Shown: positions 1 through 9,105, numbered from the stretch's first letter. The stretch is DNA of 64,000 nt from Winogradskyella sp. MH6 (GCF_022810765.1 NZ_CP094494.1:682001-746000), one strand, 5' to 3'. The notes: generated from the sequence alone by a model not told the origin. Translations and numbers: made by a program.

Positions 1-149
1 AAGAAGGGCACATGAAAATGCACCTATTAAATATTTTAAATCAGTTTGAAGCAACTGCTGAAGAGAAAGAAAAAATAGTAGAACATTTTAAAACCAATGT
101 GGTAACACATAGTGCTGTTGTTGAAGCTATTGAAAACCTAAGAGGTTAA
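1..149 (+). CDS. mvaA: Hydroxymethylglutaryl-CoA reductase, C-terminal end (partial)
   Basis: Only the last 48 codons are in the window (frame from base 3, stop TAA at 147-149). The peptide opens with E-G-H-M-K-M-H and ends in TVTHSAVVEAIENLRG-like text (here NVVTHSAVVEAIENLRG). GHM-x-H is the C-terminal motif of class II HMG-CoA reductase that carries the catalytic histidine; the enzyme makes mevalonate from HMG-CoA. The stop codon overlaps the ATG of the next gene by one base (TAATG), so the two are translationally coupled. That neighbour is a GYDIA-type GHMP kinase, a usual partner in Flavobacteriia, which supports the call. The N-terminal domains lie outside the window. Confidence 0.8.
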   Translation, partial: EGHMKMHLLNILNQFEATAEEKEKIVEHFKTNVVTHSAVVEAIENLRG

Positions 150-1066
150 TGAAAACTTTTAGAAGCAACGGAAAATTATTGGTCACAGCAGAATACGTTG
201 TATTAGATGGTGCAAAGGCTCTAGCCATTCCCACTAAACATGGACAAATCTTAACTGCTGAAGAAAGCAATAGCAATACTGTTGTTTGGAAAAGTTATGA
301 TGAATACGGAAAGGTTTGGTATAAAGGTCATTTTATTTTTGATAACGGCGAGATTCTGAAACAAGTTCAGGATGATAATGCAATTACCAACAGACTCAAA
401 AATATTCTAAGCGCTGCTCGTACTTTAAACCCTGAATTCTTGGCAAATTCTAAAGGACATAGAGTTTCAACCTACTTAGATTTTAACAGAGAATGGGGAT
501 TAGGCACATCTTCTACACTTATAAATAATATTGCGCAATGGGCAAATGTTGATGCTTATAAGCTTTTAGAAAAAACATTTGGAGGCAGTGGTTATGATAT
601 TGCTTGTGCACAACACAATACTCCGATAACCTTTCAGTTGAACACAAAAAATCAACCTTTAGTTAATTCAGTAAGATTTAATCCTATTTTTAAAGATCAT
701 CTATATTTTGTTTACCTCAATCAGAAACAAAACAGTAGAGATGGTATTAAAGCTTATAGATCCTTAAACAAAGTCAGTGATACTATTATTAATGATATTA
801 ATGCCATAACCGAAGCTATTGTAGAAGTTTCTTCACTAAGTGCTTTTGAACACTTAATAACTGAGCATGAAAATATTATTGGCAAGCTTTTAAATCAAAC
901 ACCTATCAAATCCAGGGCATTTAGTGATTACAATGGAGCTATTAAAAGTCTTGGTGCTTGGGGAGGTGATTTTGTTTTGGTCACTTCTGAAAACGACCCG
1001 ACCGACTATTTTAAGTCTAAAGGTTTGGATACTATAATTCCTTATTCTAAAATAGTATTAAATTAA
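149..1066 (+). CDS. GYDIA family GHMP kinase (mevalonate-pathway type)
   Basis: A 305-residue small-molecule kinase of the GHMP superfamily. The ATP loop GLGTSST is at residues 117-123 and the family-naming GYDIA at about 148-152. The N-terminus (SNGKLLVTAEYVVLDGAKA) is the usual GHMP substrate strand. It overlaps the HMG-CoA reductase stop by one base, so a role in isoprenoid synthesis, probably as mevalonate or phosphomevalonate kinase, is likely; the exact substrate cannot be read from the sequence. Residues 67-76 (GEILKQVQDD) are not typical of the family. They are the translation of a REP-like palindrome (350-376) that seems to have been inserted in frame between the substrate-binding strands. 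Confidence 0.85.
   Translation: MKTFRSNGKLLVTAEYVVLDGAKALAIPTKHGQILTAEESNSNTVVWKSYDEYGKVWYKGHFIFDNGEILKQVQDDNAITNRLKNILSAARTLNPEFLANSKGHRVSTYLDFNREWGLGTSSTLINNIAQWANVDAYKLLEKTFGGSGYDIACAQHNTPITFQLNTKNQPLVNSVRFNPIFKDHLYFVYLNQKQNSRDGIKAYRSLNKVSDTIINDINAITEAIVEVSSLSAFEHLITEHENIIGKLLNQTPIKSRAFSDYNGAIKSLGAWGGDFVLVTSENDPTDYFKSKGLDTIIPYSKIVLN
350..376 (+). repeat. REP-like palindrome inside the GYDIA kinase gene
   Basis: Arms ATTCTGAA (353-360) and TTCAGGAT (366-373) flank a 5-base loop, with one mismatch, followed by GATAATG. It resembles the short 'CTGAAACAAGTTCAGGATGAC' type repeats common between genes in Flavobacteriaceae. Here it lies inside an open reading frame and is translated as about ten extra residues. 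Confidence 0.55.
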
Positions 1067-1096
1067 AAAAGGCTTTACATTTCTGTAAAGCCTTTT
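1067..1096. terminator. Bidirectional intrinsic terminator
   Basis: Perfect 13-bp stem AAAAGGCTTTACA / TGTAAAGCCTTTT with loop TTTC. It lies between the convergent GYDIA kinase and PpiD-like genes. A and T runs on both sides let it work in either direction. Confidence 0.9.
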
Positions 1097-1120
1097 ATTT
1101 TGTACTAAAATATTCTTTAT

Positions 1121-3283
1121 TTAGAAAACTGTTTTAGCTCTGTTATCCTCTATGTCAGCAGCTTTTTCTAATGCTTGATATACTTTTCCTTGAACAGCTC
1201 CACGTCTTGTAGCGTTTAATCTATTTACAATTGAAGTATAATTATCTAATTCTGTTGCTTCAGTTACTTTAGTCACTTCTATAACATAAACACCTTTCTC
1301 TCCATTGATAGGTTTAGATGTTTTGCCTTGCTCTAAACCAAACGCAGCACCAATTACTTTTGGCTCTACACCAGCACCTGCTAAAGTTGTATTCTTTAAG
1401 GTTAAAGCTGCCGCTGTTTTAGGACTTTGACCTTGATTCTTAGCAATCTCATCTACAGAAGTTGCTTTAATCTTCTCACGAATCATTTTAGCTTTCTTCT
1501 CCTTTCTTATCTCTGGTAAAACAGTTACAGACGCATCTTCTACACTCATTAAACCAGCTTCATTTTTCTCTACTAATTTAGCAACGATGAATCCATATCC
1601 AGAAACTGAGAAACTTTTGAAGTCACCCTCTTCTCTATTTTCTTCAAAAAACCAACGCACAAGCTCTCTCTGGCTTCCTAAACCTGGGATATTTTCGTCT
1701 AATTCCTTAAGTGTAATTGGCTTTACTGTTAACTCACGCTCTTTAGCTAATGCATTAAAGTCAGCATCTTTTGCAGCAATTTCAAACTTAGTAGCTCTAT
1801 TATAAACGTCGTCTAATGTTTCTTGAGAAGGTTCAATCTTTCTTGCTAAAGTTGCCAGTTTATATACATCTGCCTCACCTTTTTGGCCTTCAATTTCTAT
1901 AATATGAAAACCATAAGCAGTCTCTACAACACCCATATCTCCAGTTTTTCCATTAAAAGAAAAATCTCTAAATGGAGCTACCATTCTATTATAAGGAAAC
2001 CAATCATAGCGCCCACCATTGTCAACACTACCTTGATCTGTAGAATATTCTGTAACAAAATCATCAAACTTAGATTTATCAGTTTTCAAGATATTATAAA
2101 GACTATCTACTTGCTTATTTGCCTGTTCTCTTGTTAATGTAACGTCTGGTCCAGCTGATGCAGCACCTAAGAAAGGAATTAATATATGTCTAGTTTTAAC
2201 AGAATCTGGTAATTGCTCTTTAGCAATCATTTTAGAAAGCTTAAAGAATTCTCCATCTCTGTAAGGCCCATAATATTCACCAACTTCCAATTTCATTAAG
2301 CTATCTTTTGCTACTGCAGGAATTTGCGCTGCTGTTACAAAAGCATCATTGTACTTAATATCTGAATTAGAGTTAATGAATTCCGCAACATTCTTTACAG
2401 AATCAAAACCAGGGATTGTATCTGTGTTTCCGCTGCTGTCATTATACTCAGCTCTGTCGCTCTTTAATTTTATAAGTGCAGCTTTAATAGCATCCTCATC
2501 TGCTTTAGAAGCTTCTTCCTTAAACTCTACATAAACGACTTCTCTACTTGCATCTACTTTAAACTTATCTTCACGCTCTTTCATGTAGGCTTTAATATCA
2601 GATTTTGAGACCTCTACTAAACTATCTGCAATAGTTGTGTAAGGAATTTGCACAAAACGAATATCTACATTTTTAGCGTCTGCCATGTACTCATCTTTTG
2701 CTTCAGCGATTGTAGTGTTAACACCAGCTTTAATCATATTATAATATGTTTGCTGAAGTGAATTAGCCGCAATAGATTGTTCGTTATTTGTCCAGCTATC
2801 ATAGTTAATGTTAATAGTTCGTCCTGCATACAAAAGCGGTGCAGAATCTGGACTAATATCTTTAAGGTTACTAATAAAAGCATTAAGACGATTTACATCA
2901 AAGTTTCCGTTTTCATCTTGAAATTCTGGGTTAGATTGAAAACTGTTCTTAAGTAAATCGCGCATTTCATCTTTTTCAACAGACAAACCAAGTGATTCGT
3001 ATTCTGCATCTAAAATGATCTTACGCACCTCTTGATTATAAATTGCATTTTTTGCTTGAGTTGAAGATATGTTTCCACCAACCCCATCTTGGTAATTCTT
3101 TACTTTTTTCTGAAAATCAGTTACATCGATATCTGTACCGTTAACTGTTGCTACAACACCTTGGGAATTTGAAAACGCATTCGGGTTGTCAATTACACCC
3201 TGAATAACGAAAGCAAATAATGCTAATGCTATTACTAATATTAAGATTAGTGAACGCTGTCTAATTTTATTTAAAATTGCCAT
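1121..3283 (-). CDS. ppiD: PpiD/SurA-like peptidylprolyl isomerase, membrane anchored
   Basis: A 720-residue periplasmic folding factor. A single N-terminal membrane segment at about residues 11-31 anchors it in the inner membrane. A SurA_N-type chaperone region follows, and the parvulin rotamase domain is at about 362-470 (VKTRHILIPF start, then the GG-x-Y-x-WF and GFHIIEI motifs). A second, degenerate rotamase-like stretch follows to the C-terminus. It would help outer membrane and secreted proteins fold, which suits a genome rich in T9SS cargo. It is 94 bases downstream of the CBS-domain gene and may be the last gene of that block or have its own promoter. Confidence 0.9.
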   Translation of the reverse strand: MAILNKIRQRSLILILVIALALFAFVIQGVIDNPNAFSNSQGVVATVNGTDIDVTDFQKKVKNYQDGVGGNISSTQAKNAIYNQEVRKIILDAEYESLGLSVEKDEMRDLLKNSFQSNPEFQDENGNFDVNRLNAFISNLKDISPDSAPLLYAGRTININYDSWTNNEQSIAANSLQQTYYNMIKAGVNTTIAEAKDEYMADAKNVDIRFVQIPYTTIADSLVEVSKSDIKAYMKEREDKFKVDASREVVYVEFKEEASKADEDAIKAALIKLKSDRAEYNDSSGNTDTIPGFDSVKNVAEFINSNSDIKYNDAFVTAAQIPAVAKDSLMKLEVGEYYGPYRDGEFFKLSKMIAKEQLPDSVKTRHILIPFLGAASAGPDVTLTREQANKQVDSLYNILKTDKSKFDDFVTEYSTDQGSVDNGGRYDWFPYNRMVAPFRDFSFNGKTGDMGVVETAYGFHIIEIEGQKGEADVYKLATLARKIEPSQETLDDVYNRATKFEIAAKDADFNALAKERELTVKPITLKELDENIPGLGSQRELVRWFFEENREEGDFKSFSVSGYGFIVAKLVEKNEAGLMSVEDASVTVLPEIRKEKKAKMIREKIKATSVDEIAKNQGQSPKTAAALTLKNTTLAGAGVEPKVIGAAFGLEQGKTSKPINGEKGVYVIEVTKVTEATELDNYTSIVNRLNATRRGAVQGKVYQALEKAADIEDNRAKTVF

Positions 3284-3377
3284 TTCTTAAATTTTTCGTA
3301 TAAATAAGTCTGCGAAAATAGTATTTTCTAATAAATAATAAAAGGAGAAGTATAGTTTTTGTAAGCTATTGTAGTCT

Positions 3378-4667
3378 TTAATCTACATCGAGGATTTTTA
3401 ACCTTACAATATCTATTTTTGTTGAGGATACTTCCTCAATAGTAAACTTAAAATTATCTATTAAAACATCTTCATTTTTCTCTGGAATACCTTCGGTCTC
3501 ATTAACAATTAACCCTCCTAAGGTTTCATAGGTTTCACTTTCTGGAAGATTTAGTTTGTATGTTTCGTTGACATAATCCACCTCTAACCTTGCAGAGAAT
3601 CTATAGGTATTTTCATCTATTTGTTCTTCTGTCATTTCTAGTGTATCATGCTCATCCTCTATTTCTCCAAACAATTCTTCAACAATATCTTCTACAGACA
3701 TAAGACCAGATGTACCTCCATATTCATCAATAACAACAGCTATACTCTGACGCTTTTTTGTTAAAATATTGAGAACATCTTTAATCAATATTGTTTCTGG
3801 CACAAAACTTACCGGAATAATAATTGACTTAATATTTTTCGGTTTTTTAAACAATTCAAAAGCATGCACATATCCTAAAATATCATCTATATTATCCTTA
3901 TAGACAATAATTTTTGTTCGTCCGGTTTCAATAAAGAGCTGACTTAAATTCTCAATGGATTCTGAGATGTCGACAGCCGAAATTTCGGTACGTGGCACCA
4001 TAACCTCCCTAGCTTTAACCTCAGAAAACTCTAATGCATTTTGAAATATCTGGATTTCACTATCAACTTCTTCATGGTCTTCAACAGACTCCATTTGCTC
4101 GCTAATATAATTACCTAGCTCTACTTTGGTCATTGCTAACACAACGTCTTCTCCATTAGCTTTAAAAACATATTTTAATACAGCATCCGAAATCCAAAGT
4201 ACAAAATCAGAAACCCAGCTAAAAAACACATAAAAAATATAGGTTGGCAAAGCCAAAACCTTCATTAAGGTATTGGCGTAAATTTGAAAAAACACTTTTG
4301 GCAAAAACTCTGCAGTAATTAATATAACAAAGGTTGAAATCACAGTCTGTGTTAGGAGTTGAAAATCGTGAAACAGATACGTTAAAACCGTACTATCTGA
4401 TGGCAACATAGACTGAAACCATCTCACCAGCACATCTCCCATTTTTAGACCATAAATTACCAATGCAATATTGTTACCAATAAGCATCGTTGCAATATAT
4501 TTAGATGGTTTTGCTGTTAACTTGGTTAATATTCTACCCAAGAAATCTTCTTGTTTTTTCTCTAGCTCTATGTGTATTTTATTTGACGACACATAAGCAA
4601 TTTCCATCCCTGAGAAAAATGCTGAAAGAATAAGTGTAACTATTATTATGACTATATCTAAAGTCAT
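3378..4667 (-). CDS. Hemolysin-family CNNM/CorC-type membrane protein with CBS domains
   Basis: A 429-residue protein with the CNNM transmembrane domain (about residues 1-175, including the SGMEIAYVSSNKI motif in the first segment). A CBS pair follows (about 215-335, with VMVPRTEI and VVIDEYGGTSGLMSVEDIVEE), then a C-terminal CorC/HlyC transporter-associated domain. The family is linked to Mg2+ or other divalent-cation export; 'hemolysin' is a historical name. The ATG lies 3 bases from the stop of the 63-residue gene upstream. GldE, a gliding protein, has the same architecture, but this neighbourhood (lptC, coaX) is not the gldE one, so that name is not used. Confidence 0.87.
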   Translation of the reverse strand: MTLDIVIIIVTLILSAFFSGMEIAYVSSNKIHIELEKKQEDFLGRILTKLTAKPSKYIATMLIGNNIALVIYGLKMGDVLVRWFQSMLPSDSTVLTYLFHDFQLLTQTVISTFVILITAEFLPKVFFQIYANTLMKVLALPTYIFYVFFSWVSDFVLWISDAVLKYVFKANGEDVVLAMTKVELGNYISEQMESVEDHEEVDSEIQIFQNALEFSEVKAREVMVPRTEISAVDISESIENLSQLFIETGRTKIIVYKDNIDDILGYVHAFELFKKPKNIKSIIIPVSFVPETILIKDVLNILTKKRQSIAVVIDEYGGTSGLMSVEDIVEELFGEIEDEHDTLEMTEEQIDENTYRFSARLEVDYVNETYKLNLPESETYETLGGLIVNETEGIPEKNEDVLIDNFKFTIEEVSSTKIDIVRLKILDVD

Positions 4668-4670
4668 ACA

Positions 4671-4862
4671 CTAATCTTTATTTCTATCTTGAAATTTGTT
4701 TGCAAAACGCTTTCTAAAAAAGAACATAAACACTGCAAGGGCAGCCAAAAACAAAGACATATATGGTATGTTTCCGTCTTTAGACCATTTTGCGTAAGCA
4801 TCCCAAAGAAATAAAACTGCAAAGAAGATATATGCGTATTGAAATATTTTAAGAAGTTTCAT
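4671..4862 (-). CDS. Small two-helix membrane protein
   Basis: A 63-residue protein with hydrophobic segments at about 5-22 (IFQYAYIFFAVLFLWDAY) and 33-50, then a basic tail (RKRFANKFQDRNKD). I do not recognise a named family beyond small flavobacterial membrane proteins at this position. It sits between lptC (38 bases) and the CBS-domain gene (3 bases) on the same strand, so it is probably co-transcribed. Coding potential is supported by the tight spacing and the clean two-helix profile. Confidence 0.7.
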   Translation of the reverse strand: MKLLKIFQYAYIFFAVLFLWDAYAKWSKDGNIPYMSLFLAALAVFMFFFRKRFANKFQDRNKD

Positions 4863-4900
4863 ATGTAAGTTATCTAAGTAAAATTAAGTTACAAAGATAG

Positions 4901-5467
4901 TTAATTATCGAGTTCAAAATCGCCACCCATTTCTAACATCTGAAAATTCTTGAAGTCTTTATCAGAATCAAAACCTCTACCATGAGATACACCTACTGTT
5001 CTATTAAACACCCAAGGCTCATTGGTAAAGACCCATTCTAATTTTTCGTTATAGTATAACTGGTCTGTTACTAGTTTTTCATTTTGATGGGTTGTAATGG
5101 TGACGTTTCCCCTTAGATCTATAATATCGGTATCTGTGTAAAAAATAGCATAGCGAGATGTAATGGTTGTCTTTTTACCTTCTTTATCATACACCTTTAG
5201 CACAATACCTTTTGGAAACTCAGAGAATGCGAAATCTCTATTAGAATAATCGAGCATTTTTGGGCTCATAAGATTTGCCTTAAGCCTTACCGAATCTTCG
5301 ATGAACTCTGTATATTTTAAGTCGATGTTTTCTGCTTCACCGATAGGTTGGTTTTGAAGCACGCCAACCTTTTGAACCTTATCAAAATCATTTTCACAAG
5401 AAAAAAACAAAGTCACAGCAAACACTGTGACTAAGCTTTTTATAATATGTGAAATTTTTACTGTCAT
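4901..5467 (-). CDS. lptC: LPS export ABC transporter periplasmic protein LptC
   Basis: 188 residues from the chosen ATG at 5467. The ORF could be extended 13 codons upstream, but the start at 5467 gives a clean lipoprotein signal (MTVKISHIIKSLVTVF..LFFSC, lipobox cysteine at about 23) and overlaps the stop of the TPR gene by one base (TAATG). The mature part shows the LptC/OstA-like beta pattern (FPKGIVLKVYDKEGK, YAIFYTDTDIIDLRGNV, TDQLYYNEKLEWVFT). It would carry lipopolysaccharide from the LptBFG transporter to LptA across the periplasm. Lipoprotein LptC is the usual form in Bacteroidetes. Confidence 0.88.
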   Translation of the reverse strand: MTVKISHIIKSLVTVFAVTLFFSCENDFDKVQKVGVLQNQPIGEAENIDLKYTEFIEDSVRLKANLMSPKMLDYSNRDFAFSEFPKGIVLKVYDKEGKKTTITSRYAIFYTDTDIIDLRGNVTITTHQNEKLVTDQLYYNEKLEWVFTNEPWVFNRTVGVSHGRGFDSDKDFKNFQMLEMGGDFELDN

Positions 5468-6828
5468 TATATATTTGGCACTGTTACAGAACGCCCAATC
5501 CAACATCCAATTTTTATGGTTTGCCCAGCATTACCTTCTGTAAAAATGTCTGATGTAGAAGGTGCACTTGCTCTATAACTAGCTGCAGATTTTGCTGATG
5601 CTGATTTTAAACGACCATCTACTCTACCTGCTTTTTCAGCTTCTAAAGCTGCTAACCAAAATACTGCTCTCTTATTAAAATTAGAGTCTCCACAGCTATT
5701 AGCACTTTTAGCATACATTGCTGCAATTGCTAAGTGAGGCGAACCATCTGAAGGGTTTAATTTCATAGACTCTGTATAGTATTGTCTTGCTTGACTGTAG
5801 CTTCCTTTATCTTTTAAATCATTGGCTAACTTTTTGTAAAGTTTTGCCTTTTTTAAAGGATCTGACTCCAAGTCTAATGTTTGATTAAAATACTTTTGCT
5901 CACCTGTTAATAAATACAAGTAGTATGATGTATCTGCACTTGGCTCTATACTATTCTTTTGTTGAACTAACTTTAAGAATAATGGTTCTTCTTTACAGCC
6001 TTTTGCATACATGCGGTTCATGGCTCTTTGTAACCAAACACCATCATTCTTATTTTCTTCGTAATTCTTTTCATATAATGGTACTAGCACCTCACAGTTG
6101 GCTCTATCTCCAAGCTTTTTATCCATACTACCAAGAATTTGATCTTCAAATGCCTCGATATTAGATTCGTAAGAAGACTTATATCTTGCTTCTTTGCTTG
6201 TTAAAGTGCCTGCTTCTTCTTTCGCTGCGTAAGTATTAAGTTTGGTAGTATATCCTGCTATTAAGTTTTCAATTAACTCATTAACATCATCATACTTATC
6301 AAACATCTCTTGCGCTGGTTTTTTACCTGCATCAAATAAATCTACTGCCAAAGAAAAGTAAGTATAAAGTCCTTTAGCACTCGTGAAATTTTTAGCATCT
6401 TTCACATAAGCACTATCAAACATATTATATAACTGCTCATCAGTCTTATTAAGTTCTTTTCTATACTTGTATGCTAAGTTTGCTTTATCTACTAAGATTT
6501 CTCCTTCGTCATATTTTGATGGGAAGTTCTCTCTACTTTGATCATAAAGCAACATTAAATCATTAATATGAGCCACTTGCTCGGCACCTGTAGTGTTTTC
6601 TATCTTGTGCATTAATATTTTTTCACCATGTGCATAGATAGCTCTGTTGAATTTTGGACACTTATTACGAACGATTTTCCATGGCTCGTATGCGTCATCA
6701 TACTTTTTTGTTTTTACATAACTATCAAAAATCGATAGATTATTCATACACTCCTCATCTTGCTGAGCAAAACTAATATTGAAGCTTACAAAAAGAGCCG
6801 CTAGTAGTATAGTAATTCTCGTCTTCAT
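5467..6828 (-). CDS. Secreted tetratricopeptide repeat protein
   Basis: 453 residues with a signal peptide (MKTRITILLAALFVSFNISFA). A helical body of degenerate TPR units follows, the clearest at about 325-375 (AKLYKKLANDLKDKGSYSQARQYYTESMKLNPSDGSPHLAIA). The C-terminus (KIGCWIGRSVTVPNI) is short and polar. It is 15 bases downstream of the outer-membrane-protein gene and coupled to lptC, in an envelope operon conserved in Flavobacteriia. A scaffold or chaperone role in the periplasm is plausible; the precise role is unknown to me. Confidence 0.8.
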   Translation of the reverse strand: MKTRITILLAALFVSFNISFAQQDEECMNNLSIFDSYVKTKKYDDAYEPWKIVRNKCPKFNRAIYAHGEKILMHKIENTTGAEQVAHINDLMLLYDQSRENFPSKYDEGEILVDKANLAYKYRKELNKTDEQLYNMFDSAYVKDAKNFTSAKGLYTYFSLAVDLFDAGKKPAQEMFDKYDDVNELIENLIAGYTTKLNTYAAKEEAGTLTSKEARYKSSYESNIEAFEDQILGSMDKKLGDRANCEVLVPLYEKNYEENKNDGVWLQRAMNRMYAKGCKEEPLFLKLVQQKNSIEPSADTSYYLYLLTGEQKYFNQTLDLESDPLKKAKLYKKLANDLKDKGSYSQARQYYTESMKLNPSDGSPHLAIAAMYAKSANSCGDSNFNKRAVFWLAALEAEKAGRVDGRLKSASAKSAASYRASAPSTSDIFTEGNAGQTIKIGCWIGRSVTVPNI

Positions 6829-6843
6829 CTTTTATTTTTATTG

Positions 6844-8166
6844 TTAGTTGTACTTCTTTTGTCTAAACCATCTAGAGTTTAAAGATAAACTTACATTAAA
6901 GTTTATAAAATTCTCTTGGATTAAATTATTGTTAGTTGTTCCTCGTTTTCCAATTTCAAGACCTAGGTTCAAATTTGAGAAAGGATCGCGAGATCTTTGA
7001 CCAACTGGTAATCCTAAACCAAAAGATATGCCAAACTCTTTAATCGATTCATTTTTCACTACCAAACCTGTATTTGCAAAGTTTATTCCAGCCCTGTAAA
7101 CTACACGCTTAAAATACCCTGTAAAAGCATCATAATCAGGAATAAAAAACCCTCCCAGAGATATTTGCGAAGCATTCTCAAAGGAAGAAACATCGTTAGT
7201 GTAAAAAGGATTAGAAAAATTACTTGTATTCTGAAAAGTATACTCAGCACCAACAAACCAAGACTGTGATTTACCCAAACCAGCACCAAAAGACCAACGT
7301 GATGGCAATGTTAAATCTGTCTTTCTTAGGTTTTCACTATCTAAATCTACCTCAACTGTATTCAACACAGTTTCTGTACCAATTGACGTTACGTCTACTG
7401 TGGAGATCGCACGAGTATTGTCTGAAGTTAATTTACTTTCTGGAGCAAAGGTTGCTGTAGCAGAAAGTTCTAAACTTTTGGATATTTTGGTTTTGTACGC
7501 CAATCCAAAGTTAAAATTTAAACCACTCAAATCAGACCTACTATCTTCTCTGGTTTGCAGCTCTACCAAATCTCCATCTGGTGTGTAAGCAAATTCAATA
7601 GCGGAATTCTGAATATTACCAAAATTATAGTTAAAATCTACACCAGCACTTAATTTATTGGAAATTTGATACCCAAAACCTGCAAAGACTCTATTGACAC
7701 CACCTTCTCCTCTAAAACGATTGATAATGTCATCATTATTATTAATATCATCTAGCTTGTAACCAACAGAAGTATATGGCATAAGCCCAAAACCAAAACC
7801 AAATTTTCCGATTGGAACCGATAAGGCTATATAATCAAAAGTAGAACTATTACCATCAGCTTCACCAGAATTACCTTTTAAAGTCACATTTGATGTAGTA
7901 CCTGCCACTGCAAATTTTACTGGTCTACTTTCCCCATCATAAGGGTAAGCGTCTACATTTTTTCCTACATAGGAAGCAGGATTTCTTAAATTAAGATGTA
8001 TACTATCTAAATAAACACCAATACCTCCCATACTACGATTCTCTACGGTACCCTTAAATTTAAGGCTACCTATACCGTAAAATGAATATGGCGATGCTGT
8101 ACCTTGCTGTGCAAAAACACTAGAACTTATAATTGCAATACAAATTACAATGAGTCTCTTTATCAT
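6844..8166 (-). CDS. FadL-like outer membrane beta-barrel protein
   Basis: 440 residues with signal peptide MIKRLIVICIAIISSSVFA. The start of the mature part (SPYSFYGIGSLKFKGT, then NRSMGGIGV and NLRNPASY) is typical of Bacteroidetes FadL/OmpP1-type barrels. Alternating amphipathic strands run to a C-terminal INFNVSLSLNSRWF, as expected of a beta-barrel end. Its ATG overlaps the last base of coaX. The substrate is unknown; FadL relatives carry hydrophobic compounds. Confidence 0.78.
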   Translation of the reverse strand: MIKRLIVICIAIISSSVFAQQGTASPYSFYGIGSLKFKGTVENRSMGGIGVYLDSIHLNLRNPASYVGKNVDAYPYDGESRPVKFAVAGTTSNVTLKGNSGEADGNSSTFDYIALSVPIGKFGFGFGLMPYTSVGYKLDDINNNDDIINRFRGEGGVNRVFAGFGYQISNKLSAGVDFNYNFGNIQNSAIEFAYTPDGDLVELQTREDSRSDLSGLNFNFGLAYKTKISKSLELSATATFAPESKLTSDNTRAISTVDVTSIGTETVLNTVEVDLDSENLRKTDLTLPSRWSFGAGLGKSQSWFVGAEYTFQNTSNFSNPFYTNDVSSFENASQISLGGFFIPDYDAFTGYFKRVVYRAGINFANTGLVVKNESIKEFGISFGLGLPVGQRSRDPFSNLNLGLEIGKRGTTNNNLIQENFINFNVSLSLNSRWFRQKKYN

Positions 8167-8894
8167 TATTTTGAATTAAAATCTAGAATGTAATTCAAAC
8201 CCTCTAGTAGAAAATTTGAATTCGCAAATATGCTATTTTTTAATTGGTTTGACAAAAAATTGGCGTCACCACCTGTTAAAATAACTGTTAAATCTTGATG
8301 TTCAGCTTTATATTGATCAATAACACCATCAATTTCTTTAACAACTCCTATAATAACACCTGAGTGTATAGAGGTTTCGGTTGAACTGCCAATTATATTT
8401 TTTGGTTGGTTCTTTTCTAATAACGGAAGGTTGGCTGTTAAATTATGAAGCGCATGATATCTCAATCTAACACCAGGTGAAATCGCACCACCTAAATACT
8501 CATTTTTATCATTTACAAAATCATAAGTAATACAAGTACCTGCATCTATAATCAGCACATTGCTGTCTGGAAATTGATTCACCGAAGCACACACCAATGC
8601 AATACGATCCACGCCAAGCGTTTTTGGTGTTTCGTAAAGGTTTTTAAAAGGCAGCTTTACATCATGGTTAAGCTCTAGGACTTTTAAATCGTCCTCAACG
8701 GTTTCAATCTGTTTTTTAGACAGCCTACCTACGGAAGAAATTATACTAGTTTTTAATTTCGGAAACTCTTTTTTAAGTTTTTTAAATTGCTTTTCAAATT
8801 CTGAAAGTTCAAAACTTACCTTATGAATTAGCTTATCATTCTGAAAAACAGCAAATTTCACAAAAGTATTCCCAACATCTACAATAAGATTCAT
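8166..8894 (-). CDS. coaX: Type III pantothenate kinase
   Basis: A 242-residue enzyme that phosphorylates pantothenate in the first committed step of coenzyme A synthesis. Seen motifs: DVGNTFVKFAVF (phosphate 1 site), GVDRIALV, DAGTCITYDFV and GGAISPGVRLRYHALH with the TGGDA near the C-terminus, all hallmarks of CoaX. The length is normal for the family. It is the first gene of the minus-strand envelope block, with a -7-like element TAAATTTG at 8912-8919 just upstream. It faces away from the tRNA-Phe promoter across about 100 bases. Confidence 0.95.
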   Translation of the reverse strand: MNLIVDVGNTFVKFAVFQNDKLIHKVSFELSEFEKQFKKLKKEFPKLKTSIISSVGRLSKKQIETVEDDLKVLELNHDVKLPFKNLYETPKTLGVDRIALVCASVNQFPDSNVLIIDAGTCITYDFVNDKNEYLGGAISPGVRLRYHALHNLTANLPLLEKNQPKNIIGSSTETSIHSGVIIGVVKEIDGVIDQYKAEHQDLTVILTGGDANFLSNQLKNSIFANSNFLLEGLNYILDFNSK

Positions 8895-8911
8895 ACGTTT
8901 TTTATATGAAG

Positions 8912-8919
8912 CAAATTTA
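8912..8919 (-). promoter_or_regulatory. Probable -7 element of the coaX promoter
   Basis: TAAATTTG on the minus strand matches the Bacteroidetes -7 consensus TAnnTTTG and lies 18 bases before the coaX ATG, giving a very short leader. I see no convincing -33 TTTG at 19 bases, so this call is tentative. Confidence 0.4.
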
Positions 8920-8944
8920 TAAAATCAAATTTTACAATTTTCTT

Positions 8945-8975
8945 TTTGGTAATACTAAAAATGAATTTATATTTG
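8945..8975 (+). promoter_or_regulatory. tRNA-Phe promoter (TTTG-N19-TATATTTG)
   Basis: TTTG at 8945-8948, a 19-base spacer, then TATATTTG at 8968-8975. This is an exact match to the Bacteroidetes housekeeping promoter TTTG / TAnnTTTG. Transcription would start at about 8982, 15 bases before the mature tRNA. Confidence 0.85.
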
Positions 8976-8996
8976 CATCCGCTTAATTAAGCAACT

Positions 8997-9072
8997 GGTG
9001 CCTTAGCTCAGTTGGTAGAGCAAAGGACTGAAAATCCTTGTGTCCCTGGTTCGATTCCTGGAGGCACCACCA
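8997..9072 (+). tRNA. tRNA-Phe (anticodon GAA)
   Basis: A full cloverleaf can be folded: acceptor GGTGCCT (8997-9003) with AGGCACC (9062-9068), anticodon stem AAGGA/TCCTT, loop CTGAAAA with GAA at 9030-9032, and T-loop GGTTCGATTCC. The CCA end (9070-9072) is encoded. A strong promoter precedes it and an intrinsic terminator follows it, so it is a single-gene transcript. Confidence 0.97.
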
Positions 9073-9077
9073 CTAAA

Positions 9078-9105
9078 AGCCCGATTCAAATGAATCGGGC
9101 TTTTT
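9078..9105 (+). terminator. Intrinsic terminator of tRNA-Phe
   Basis: A 10-bp perfect stem AGCCCGATTC / GAATCGGGCT with loop AAAT, followed by a T run, starts 6 bases after the tRNA CCA end. Confidence 0.92.

Noticed and set aside
3378..4667. Gliding motility protein GldE
   Set aside because: Same domain layout, but the neighbours (lptC, coaX, ppiD) differ from the usual gldE setting beside ssb and gldD; the general family name is safer.
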